Positions 25,082-31,359 of a stretch of DNA of 38,054 nt are shown here, in pieces. The notes under the pieces are model-generated. The model saw nothing but the letters and a program-made list of their open reading frames with translations. It was not told the DNA's origin and searched no databases. How positions within the stretch are numbered: position 1 is the first letter of the stretch; every line of letters starts with the position of its first letter. Source of the stretch: a virus; IMG/VR virus record IMGVR_UViG_3300007344_000076, positions 1 through 38,054 of that record. The stretch is one strand, 5' to 3'. Both the position numbers and the translations under genes were made by a program.

Positions 25082-25800
25082 TTGAGGATAGGCAGTTGGT
25101 TTTCATGGTCCCAGTTATCGACTTGCAGGATGCGGGCTAAGTTGAAGTTGCGGACAGCGTCCTCTTCGGTTAGGTCTGCGTCTTTGAACGCTTTAACCAC
25201 TGCTTCCCAGTAATCACCTTTGCAAGCATCCAGGAGAACACCAGCCCTTTTAGGACCGATGCCTGGACAACCAGCATAACCATCTGTGCTATCACCGGTA
25301 AGGGTCTGCTCGTAGAGCTTTCTCTCGGCAAGTGCAGGGGTCTGAGTGAACTCATCTTTCAGGTTGTAGATACGACAGGGGATCTGTTGCATGTCCTTAT
25401 CAGGGCTGATGAGTACGAAGTTCTCGAACTCACCTGATGTAGCAGCAATACCAAGGGCGTCATCAGCTTCCAGTCTTGGAAGGAGACGACTAGGCCAGTT
25501 ACTCATAGCCCAGTTCTTGAGCTTCAGGTAGCCAGCAGGCTTACGCTTGGTCCTGTTACCTTTGTAGCTGGGATCCACATCCTTACGGAAGTTCTCCCGG
25601 TCAGTGAAGAAGAGAACAACATCATCTGACTCGAACCGAGTGCAGAGGTCTTTGATCTCAGACTCCACACGGCGCTTGCCTTTACGGAAGTCTCCAACAA
25701 TGACAGTGAGGTCTTCGTTGTACTCGTGTTCCTCTTCGGCAGCGGAGGATGCCCTATAGATGAAAAAGTCAGCATCAATCAGCAGGGTGGGTGGTTTCAT
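25072..25800 (-). CDS. 5'-3' exonuclease, T7 gp6-like (FEN family)
   Basis: 242 residues; T7 gp6 is 300. It carries the FEN/5' nuclease motifs: LLIDADFFIYRA with metal-binding Asp at the N-terminus, a basic arch segment (YKGNRTKRKPAGY), EADDALG, ISPDKDMQQI, and TDGYAGCPGIGPKRA for the helix-hairpin-helix that grips DNA. Role: removal of RNA primers, host DNA degradation and recombination. It lies after DNA polymerase as in T7, with a small nuclease-like gene in between; start and preceding stop almost touch. Confidence 0.93.
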   Translation of the reverse strand: MKPPTLLIDADFFIYRASSAAEEEHEYNEDLTVIVGDFRKGKRRVESEIKDLCTRFESDDVVLFFTDRENFRKDVDPSYKGNRTKRKPAGYLKLKNWAMSNWPSRLLPRLEADDALGIAATSGEFENFVLISPDKDMQQIPCRIYNLKDEFTQTPALAERKLYEQTLTGDSTDGYAGCPGIGPKRAGVLLDACKGDYWEAVVKAFKDADLTEEDAVRNFNLARILQVDNWDHENQLPILKCS

Positions 25801-26222
25801 TTGGTGGTGTAGTAGCGGTTATCAGTAGACCAGAAGTTGTCCCAGCCAGGTGGTGTGCGGTCGTGTCCCCAACTGACTTTCCAGTTAGCGATGTCTCCGT
25901 CAGGGGTAACCTCAACAGGCCACACCCCAACCTCCTTGACGTGACTACCTTCCCGTCTCCACCTATTGGTTTGGTGGTTCCAGGTGCTGGTCTTCACATC
26001 GATCTCAATGATACCCAGGGCGGGGTGCTTGAGGATGATGTCAGTCTTACCCGTGCTGTTGATGTTGGGGAACACCTCACACCCTTTCCAGGAAGCGAGG
26101 AGGTATACCCACTGCTCGGAGAGATCACCAAGCCTGCTGCGATTAATGGCAGTCAGACCAGTTTGATCCTGTTTGGTATTCAGAGTCGAGTTGGCACCTG
26201 AAACCGAGACTACGCTGGACAT
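25797..26222 (-). CDS. Small PD-(D/E)XK-like nuclease between DNA polymerase and exonuclease
   Basis: 141 residues from the ATG at 26222; a shorter form is possible but would need a rare start. The pattern RLGDLSEQWVYLLASWKG, then GKTDIILKH, then IEIDVKTSTW gives Glu, Asp and D-X-K in the order of PD-(D/E)XK nucleases such as small resolvase-like enzymes. A Trp-rich C-terminus follows. The gene overlaps the polymerase 3' end by 80 nt. T7 has no nuclease here. Likely function: DNA cleavage in replication, recombination or host DNA breakdown. The match is by motif spacing only. Confidence 0.65.
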   Translation of the reverse strand: MSSVVSVSGANSTLNTKQDQTGLTAINRSRLGDLSEQWVYLLASWKGCEVFPNINSTGKTDIILKHPALGIIEIDVKTSTWNHQTNRWRREGSHVKEVGVWPVEVTPDGDIANWKVSWGHDRTPPGWDNFWSTDNRYYTTK

Positions 26223-27897
26223 CGTGCATTGCTTGGGTGATAAGATCCCCGACACGCTTGATGTCTTCCTCTTTAATGCTGAGTTGCTGCTCGTCATGAA
26301 CAAAGGCTAGTGGTGTGAAGTCGATGCCAGCCTCATGCAGGAGCTCATGGGTACGGATGACCCAGCGCTTGCAGATGATGGCACCAGCGGATTGAAGTAG
26401 GTAGTTGAGAGCGGCGTGCTCCTTACCCAACAGTCGGATAGGTCTTCCATCGAGTCCACGAAGAACCCCAGTTGACGCTCTTGCTTTGACAGCTGCGGAC
26501 AACTCTTTGAACCCATCAAGGCCATCAAGAATTCGATTTCGGATATCACCACCTCTCTTACTAGCACCAGACTTTGAAGCCCCTGCAGTAAGGCCCAACT
26601 TAGTATTACCACCACCATAGATAAGGCAATAGGTGACTGATTTACCTGACTTACGATCTGTTCCATAGATGTTTGATAAGTGAGTGTGAATGTCGCCTTC
26701 AACTACTTCCTTGGCGAACTTCCCACCATCGAAAGGAGCAAGGTAGTGACCAAGGCAGCGGAGCTCAAGCCCGCTAGCGTCACTGCCAAGCTGGATGCGG
26801 TTTGAACCTGGTCCAAAGAGGGCACGGTATTCAGAAGCAGAGGGGACTTGTGCGAGGTTGGGACCCATGTGAGCCATGCGTCCTGTGTTGGTATTGAGGA
26901 CACAGCTGTGATGGATGCGTCCGTCCTTTCCAACTTTCTTGAGCCAGGCGTTCTTACCTTCGCTCAGCTGGCCTAGATGTTTTTGGAGTTCGAGGATCCT
27001 TGCGAATTTGAGAGATTCGGGGGTCCCTATTTCCTCCAAAATTTTTTCATCAATTTTTGCTCGGCCAGTGTTGGTAAACTCTCGTGGTTGCCAGTCCCTA
27101 TGGGTCTTGAAGGCCCAAGCGACGTGATCCCGAGAAGTAGGGTTGAACTCCTTCAGCCTACAGAAGGTGGCATCAACTACATACCCACGAGTCTTGTTTG
27201 GACGCTTAGGTGTGAACTCACCACCATCGACGAAGATGAAGGTATCACGCATCTCAGCGGACAGGGAGTCCAGCTCAGTGCGTAGCTTTGACTCGAGCTC
27301 TTGAGCAGCACGAACATCGAACGGGAAGCCCGATGTCTCTTGCCAGGCCATGATGTGGGCCAGGGTGTGCTCAGTCTCGATCGCGGGGGACTGCTCCTCC
27401 ATCTTGGGGAGGAAGAGTTTGACTAGGGCAACGCTGACCACCACGTCTTGGGCGCAGTAGTCGAGCATCTCGGTTGAGTACGTTGACCAGTCCCCGTCCA
27501 GGGACTTCCCAAATTCGGACTTGTACTGTCCGAGTCTGTGGCCCCAGCTTTCAAGGCTGTGGCGGCCATACAGGTTGGCAGGCATCCCAGCAGGACGTGA
27601 GCGGAAGTCACGGTCTAGGATGTCGGTGAAGAAGAGGCGAGACAGGATCAAGGTGTCATAGGCTTTCCCTTTGTAGGTCCAGCGTGGGAACAACTCCTTG
27701 ATGGCTTGGATGTCGTAGCCTACGATGTTGTGACCCCATAGCTCATCAGCATCTTGGAGGAGCTTGAGTCCAGCCTTGATCTGGCCAGGCTCGAAGCGGT
27801 GTTCCTCATCGGTGTCGATGTCACGGGCCACGATGCAGTGAATGACTGACAGGTCCCGTAGGAGCCCATCAGTCTCAATGTCAAACGCGAGTCTCAT
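26143..27897 (-). CDS. T7-type family A DNA polymerase
   Basis: 584 residues from the ATG at 27897 (MRLAFDIETDGLL); T7 gp5 is 704. The 3'-5' exonuclease keeps FDIETDG at the start and LDYCAQDV later. Polymerase motif A is SDASGLELRCLGHYLA, motif B is KSVTYCLIYGGG, and motif C is FVHDEQQLS. It ends SNWSDCH, like T7 (PNWAICH). The thumb region matching the T7 thioredoxin-binding loop is about 40 residues shorter (RDTFIFVDGGEF to FNPTSRDH). The gene overlaps a phage thioredoxin gene by 17 nt. Replicates the phage genome together with primase-helicase and SSB. Confidence 0.96.
   Translation of the reverse strand: MRLAFDIETDGLLRDLSVIHCIVARDIDTDEEHRFEPGQIKAGLKLLQDADELWGHNIVGYDIQAIKELFPRWTYKGKAYDTLILSRLFFTDILDRDFRSRPAGMPANLYGRHSLESWGHRLGQYKSEFGKSLDGDWSTYSTEMLDYCAQDVVVSVALVKLFLPKMEEQSPAIETEHTLAHIMAWQETSGFPFDVRAAQELESKLRTELDSLSAEMRDTFIFVDGGEFTPKRPNKTRGYVVDATFCRLKEFNPTSRDHVAWAFKTHRDWQPREFTNTGRAKIDEKILEEIGTPESLKFARILELQKHLGQLSEGKNAWLKKVGKDGRIHHSCVLNTNTGRMAHMGPNLAQVPSASEYRALFGPGSNRIQLGSDASGLELRCLGHYLAPFDGGKFAKEVVEGDIHTHLSNIYGTDRKSGKSVTYCLIYGGGNTKLGLTAGASKSGASKRGGDIRNRILDGLDGFKELSAAVKARASTGVLRGLDGRPIRLLGKEHAALNYLLQSAGAIICKRWVIRTHELLHEAGIDFTPLAFVHDEQQLSIKEEDIKRVGDLITQAMHDVQRSLGFRCQLDSEYQTGSNWSDCH
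27075..27090 (-). repeat. 16-nt copy of the intergenic leader motif inside DNA polymerase
   Basis: CAACCACGAGAGTTTA on the minus strand is identical to the leader before the gene at 37168. Here it encodes part of WQPREFT in the polymerase thumb. It lacks the nearby hairpin and ATG spacing of the other copies. It may be chance, or a site used by a process that recognises the motif. Confidence 0.4.
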
Positions 27898-28192
27898 GGA
27901 TTTGGCGGAGGATGGATTCGAGGTTCTCAAAGATCTTTTTCCCTCCCACTACTCGGGAGATCTCCTCACCATCCCGGTTCAGGAGGAGGAGAGTAGGGAA
28001 TAGGTCAATACCCCCATACTCCTCTCGGAGGTGGGGATAGAGATCCTTGTCTTTGATGTTTATGTAGAAGGTCATAGGTGCTGTATCCTCCCGAAGTCGG
28101 AGAGCGGTGATCTTCTGTTTAACCAGTCCACAGGGAGGACACCCCTCTTTGGTGAAGAGGAGGAGGTTAAAAGTCAGTGAAGGGATTTTCAT
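27881..28192 (-). CDS. Thioredoxin-like protein
   Basis: 103 residues, normal for a thioredoxin or glutaredoxin. The N-terminal strand ends in LLLFTKEGCPPC, an active site of the CXXC type, and the cis-Pro loop is present as LFPTLLLL. GGKKIFENLESIL forms the last helix. It overlaps the primase-helicase end by 26 nt and DNA polymerase by 17 nt, so it is translationally tied to both. Two jobs are plausible: reducing the CSSC tail of the phage ribonucleotide reductase, or serving the polymerase as host thioredoxin does for T7. Confidence 0.88.
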   Translation of the reverse strand: MKIPSLTFNLLLFTKEGCPPCGLVKQKITALRLREDTAPMTFYINIKDKDLYPHLREEYGGIDLFPTLLLLNRDGEEISRVVGGKKIFENLESILRQIHETRV

Positions 28193-29780
28193 CTGAGGTG
28201 GTGGGGGTGAAGTCGAGGTTGGTCACAAGACGACCGGTGGATGTCTGATGAGCCAGGTCACCAGCGGGTCCTGTCTGACCGTTGAAGCGGTTCTTAAGGA
28301 CTCGGAGGGAGGCGGCGTTGTCTCCGGCTGAGATGTTGCGCTCGAGAGCCACAACAATGTCACTAAGCTGAGCGATGCTATGTGAACCGCGCAGCTGACC
28401 AAGAGACACCTGAGCGCCATCCTCATGACCTTTGTCGCCTTGAGCGCGACGGAGGTGAGAGATAAGGATCATCCCAATACCGGTCTCTTCGACGAAGCTT
28501 CTGAGCTGAGTCATGACGACGTCGATCATTTTCCTTTCGTCGCTGCTCTCGTTTCCGCTTAGCAGGATTGATAGGTGATCCAGAATAATCCATTTAACTT
28601 CGTTAGCTTTTACTAAGTAGCGGATGTCATTGAGAAGAGCATCTGGATCAACAGACCCAAACCCATCCCGTAGAAAGCAGTTACCACCTCCAACGGTATT
28701 TCGGAATGCACTCTTAAGGTCTTCCTCAGGAATTTCATTGTTGAGATGCAGTGGTTTGTTAGCAGCCACCGTCATGAGGCGGAGGCCTGTGCGCTTAACG
28801 CTCTCCTCTAGAGCGATGTAGCCGATCTTCTGACCTTGGTTGATCAGGTGAACAGCTATTTCACCACAGAGCGTACTCTTACCGGTACCAGAACCGCCTG
28901 TGATCGTGACGAGCTCACCGAGGCGAAGACCGCCAGTAACGGTATTGAGATCGTCAAAAGGGTAATCAGCATCACGGCCATGTAGTGGTGTAGTAACGAG
29001 GTCAAAGATATCCCGACCATCAATGATGGATTGGGGTGTGTAAGAGCGTTTGTTCCAGATGGCTTGGCGTATAGCCTCCCCATCGTTCGCCTGTAAGGCA
29101 TCAGATGCGTCCTTGTAAGAGCCTAGAGAGGCTAAGAAAACCCGATCAGGTGGGAACAGGCTCACACAGTCTTGTGCGGCCTGTGTCCCTGCCTCATCGT
29201 TGTCGAACATCAGAATGATCTCATCAAACCCAAGGAGGTAGTTGAGCTGATTCTGAAGTGCCTTCTTAGCCCCTTGGGCACCATTGGGGACGGAGACGAC
29301 AGGCCACTTAGGGCGGGCCTGCCAGACGGAGAGAGCGTCGAACTCCCCTTCAGTGATGACAATGGTCTTGCCATTACCGAAGAGGTGTTGACCGAAGAGC
29401 TGTTTGTCTTCGTTCTTTCCTGTCCAGTGGAAGTCCTTTTCCTTTGGCCGCTCCTTGTACCCCACCACCCGACCAGCTGCCGAGTAGTAGGGGAAGCGGA
29501 TGACAGGGCCAGAATCCACTCGGACGTTGAACTTTTTACAGGTCTCCTCAGAGATGTTTCTCGAAGGGATCCGTGCGAAGTCACCCGAGTAGGTGATCAT
29601 TTTGTTTGTGCGGGGGGTGAGCTCAATGTCGTCGGAGGAACCACGTTCCCAGTGGCCACAAGAAAAGCAGTAGCCATGAGCGTCGCTATAGGTAGTGAAA
29701 GCATCAGAGCTACTGCAGGAAGGACAGGGTCCTTGGTGTACGACGGTGGAGTCTTCATCAGAGAGAAGCGGCACGGGCAA
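28167..29780 (-). CDS. Primase-helicase, T7 gp4-like
   Basis: 537 residues; T7 gp4A is 566. It has a zinc-binding N-terminus (Cys19, Cys22, Cys38, Cys41), a TOPRIM primase core (EGEFD 144-148 and DNDEAG 193-198), then a RecA-type hexameric helicase with Walker A GGSGTGKST (295-303), ILDHLSIL for Walker B and ISHLRR. The Asp/Phe-rich C-terminus (ENPFTDF) is the acidic tail that binds polymerase in T7. The best start is TTG at 29780 with GAGG nearby, inside the end of a 45-residue gene; an internal GTG at 29774 is also possible. Unwinds DNA and lays primers at the fork. Confidence 0.95.
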   Translation of the reverse strand: MPVPLLSDEDSTVVHQGPCPSCSSSDAFTTYSDAHGYCFSCGHWERGSSDDIELTPRTNKMITYSGDFARIPSRNISEETCKKFNVRVDSGPVIRFPYYSAAGRVVGYKERPKEKDFHWTGKNEDKQLFGQHLFGNGKTIVITEGEFDALSVWQARPKWPVVSVPNGAQGAKKALQNQLNYLLGFDEIILMFDNDEAGTQAAQDCVSLFPPDRVFLASLGSYKDASDALQANDGEAIRQAIWNKRSYTPQSIIDGRDIFDLVTTPLHGRDADYPFDDLNTVTGGLRLGELVTITGGSGTGKSTLCGEIAVHLINQGQKIGYIALEESVKRTGLRLMTVAANKPLHLNNEIPEEDLKSAFRNTVGGGNCFLRDGFGSVDPDALLNDIRYLVKANEVKWIILDHLSILLSGNESSDERKMIDVVMTQLRSFVEETGIGMILISHLRRAQGDKGHEDGAQVSLGQLRGSHSIAQLSDIVVALERNISAGDNAASLRVLKNRFNGQTGPAGDLAHQTSTGRLVTNLDFTPTTSDENPFTDF

Positions 29781-29895
29781 TGTCCTCAGTGATAGCTAGA
29801 TACTCATCGAAAGCATCTAAGATCTCATCGATGTCGTACCCTTCCTCTTCGAGGTCAGATACGAAGCCATCAACTTTGTAGATTAGGTCAGCCAT
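29758..29895 (-). CDS. 45-residue acidic protein, function unknown
   Basis: The ATG at 29895 opens inside the endonuclease I 3' end (13-nt overlap) and the frame ends inside the primase-helicase start. It encodes MADLIYKVDGFVSDLEEEGY and an acidic helical remainder ending ITEDIARAASL. It fills the gap between two replication genes and couples them. T7 gene 3.5 occupies this region, but there is no likeness to the amidase. No function is recognised. Confidence 0.65.
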   Translation of the reverse strand: MADLIYKVDGFVSDLEEEGYDIDEILDAFDEYLAITEDIARAASL

Positions 29896-30236
29896 GATGG
29901 TGGAATGTCGGGGAATATGCAGGCAGGAAAGCCATGCTTCTCAGCCCACATGGTGTAGGTAGTCTTGCTGTTCTTGGACAGCGTGTTGTCACGTTGAAAG
30001 ACGAAGCGGATGTCTAGGTGGGGGTGAGCCTTCTGTACGGCGAGCATCTTCCTACGATCCGATGGCTTGAAGAAGCCTTTGGCCTCAATGATGATGCCGT
30101 TGGGTAGGAAGAAGTCGGGGGTGTATTTAGACTCAGTGACATAGGAGAACTTCTCCACCTCGTAGAGATAGGGAACATTCTCCTTGTCAAGGTATTTAGC
30201 CAACCGCTCCTCAAGTCCAGAGCGATAACCAGCCAT
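29883..30236 (-). CDS. Endonuclease I (Holliday junction resolvase), T7 gp3-like
   Basis: 117 residues against 149 in T7 gp3. Catalytic residues line up with T7: FRSGLE-like RSGLEERL (Glu20 equivalent), YEVEKFSY (Glu35), YTPDFFLPNGIIIEAKG (Asp55, Glu65, Lys67). HPHLDIRFVFQRDN also matches the T7 text HPELDIRIVF. Role: cutting branched DNA and helping host DNA breakdown and maturation. The C-terminal basic tail of T7 gp3 is missing. The ATG overlaps the preceding stop as TGATG. Confidence 0.95.
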   Translation of the reverse strand: MAGYRSGLEERLAKYLDKENVPYLYEVEKFSYVTESKYTPDFFLPNGIIIEAKGFFKPSDRRKMLAVQKAHPHLDIRFVFQRDNTLSKNSKTTYTMWAEKHGFPACIFPDIPPSWLT

Positions 30237-30382
30237 CAGTCTTCTACGGCGTCTAGGTCAAGGAGCCATGCCTCCAACTGCTCCATCTGCATGTCGATGG
30301 CATGTTTCTGGCTAGGGGTGTCGGCCAAGAAGAGCTGCTCCTCAAGATCGCGGAGACGGGCTAGGGCTTGATCAGAAGTCAT
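30236..30382 (-). CDS. 48-residue coiled-coil-like protein between SSB and endonuclease I
   Basis: The ATG at 30382 overlaps the SSB stop by 11 nt and the frame ends as TGATG with endonuclease I. The product (MTSDQALARLRDLEEQLFLA, then QLEAWLLDLDAVED) is acidic, helical and leucine-repeat-like, suited to a small coiled coil. Its position within the replication genes and tight coupling suggest a real gene, perhaps an SSB or nuclease partner. No homologue is known to me. Confidence 0.7.
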   Translation of the reverse strand: MTSDQALARLRDLEEQLFLADTPSQKHAIDMQMEQLEAWLLDLDAVED

Positions 30383-30944
30383 AGGACTCTCCAGCTTCTT
30401 CAGGGCGTGCATCCCGTACGGAGGGGTCAGACTGCTTGAAGCCTTCTGCCTCACCGAACAGGGCGGCGACATCTTCAACGGAGAGATCGCCAGAGTCAGC
30501 AGCACCATTACCAGAGACGAGCTCAACGATCTGGACTCCCAGAACCTTGAACTTCGTGCCGACCTTGGAGCCAAAGACGTAAGGAGATTGTTGAACGATG
30601 ATGTTCACCTTGGTACCACGGCGGACACCTTGGAGAACTGAGCGCTCGATGGGCTTGCCTTCGGTGTCAACGAAGACAGGCTCAGGGCGCTTGGTCTCAC
30701 CACCGTAGCTGTACTTAACCAGACCTTCGTCATCCCACTTGGGGAGAGCTTTCTCCACCCGGCGTGGGTTAGGAGCTTTGGAAGCAGCCCATTCGAGGAG
30801 CTCTTCACGGTCGGCTTCAGCTTGCTCGATCACTTCAGGCGGAAGCTTGAAGGAGAAGCAGCGGTTGTTGAACTTGCCTCTGTCCTCGAAGACGTTGATG
30901 AAACCTTCGAGCTCAGCAGCGAACTTGTAGCGGTTGCGGGACAT
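30372..30944 (-). CDS. Single-stranded DNA-binding protein, T7 gp2.5-like
   Basis: 190 residues; T7 gp2.5 is 232. Predicted OB-fold: AELEGFINVFEDRGKFNNRCFSFKLP resembles the gp2.5 start in style (quoted portions AELEGFINVFED and CFSFKLP), then GTKVNIIVQQSPYVFGSKVG. The C-terminus is acidic and ends in Phe (GESYDF), as gp2.5 does; that tail binds polymerase and helicase. It lies between RNA polymerase and endonuclease I, the T7 place. Coats single-stranded DNA and promotes annealing. Confidence 0.9.
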   Translation of the reverse strand: MSRNRYKFAAELEGFINVFEDRGKFNNRCFSFKLPPEVIEQAEADREELLEWAASKAPNPRRVEKALPKWDDEGLVKYSYGGETKRPEPVFVDTEGKPIERSVLQGVRRGTKVNIIVQQSPYVFGSKVGTKFKVLGVQIVELVSGNGAADSGDLSVEDVAALFGEAEGFKQSDPSVRDARPEEAGESYDF

Positions 30945-30998
30945 AGTAATCAGAGTTTGCGGGTTAGGTGTTTTGGGTCTGGGTAGTGGACGGGTAGC

Positions 30999-31175
30999 TC
31001 AGCTAACTGGATCCAGACCGAGGAGATCCAGCTGTTCAGCATCCTCACCGTATGCGAGGACCCTGGAATAGTCCTCGGCGTCGAGGGAATCAAGGTAGGC
31101 TTGGGCGTCATAGAAGTCGATGAAGGTGTGGTCGTCGATCTCCAGTGAAAGGATGTCGAAGGTGTGAAGTGTCAT
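30999..31175 (-). CDS. 58-residue acidic protein downstream of the hairpin-leader module
   Basis: ATG at 31175, TGA at 30999. It encodes MTLHTFDILSLEIDDHTFID and a Leu/Asp/Glu-rich rest ending GLDPVS. The start follows one of four copies of the ACCACGAGAGTT leader. A 54-nt gap separates it from SSB. The high acidity and small size resemble the host-takeover and inhibitor proteins common in T7-like early regions, but there is no recognisable motif. Confidence 0.65.
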   Translation of the reverse strand: MTLHTFDILSLEIDDHTFIDFYDAQAYLDSLDAEDYSRVLAYGEDAEQLDLLGLDPVS

Positions 31176-31184
31176 GGTGATAAT

Positions 31185-31205
31185 GCGGTTGAACTCTCGT
31201 GGTTG
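31185..31205 (-). promoter_or_regulatory. Leader motif copy D (ACCACGAGAGTTCAA)
   Basis: The 15-base motif shared with three other gene starts lies here, but with 8-10 extra bases (TTATCACC) before ATG 31175. A hairpin lies 12 nt upstream (31216-31239: CTCTG/CAGAG arms, loop containing GACATTGA) inside the end of the previous gene. In the other copies the hairpin lies 9-11 nt upstream. GAGAG could serve as a weak ribosome binding site, but the conservation extends well beyond it. Confidence 0.65.
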
Positions 31206-31206
31206 G

Positions 31207-31359
31207 TCAGGTTAACTCTGGCTCAATGTCCCGGCAGAGACATTCCTCGAGGTGGTCCCCAAGGGCAGCCAGGGAGGCCGCCTCGGTTTTCATGTCGTTT
31301 TCCACGTACGCCACGATCCTCTGTACGAGGGTGGCGTTTGGTGGATAGATGTTGTTCAT
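31207..31359 (-). CDS. 50-residue protein directly after RNA polymerase, function unknown
   Basis: The ATG at 31359 shares its A with the polymerase stop (TGATG), indicating coupled translation. The product starts MNNIYPPNATLVQRIVAYVE and ends with a Cys pair in EECLCRDIEPELT. Mostly helical. No family recognised. The end of this frame also carries the hairpin of leader copy D, so coding and RNA structure overlap here. Confidence 0.7.
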   Translation of the reverse strand: MNNIYPPNATLVQRIVAYVENDMKTEAASLAALGDHLEECLCRDIEPELT

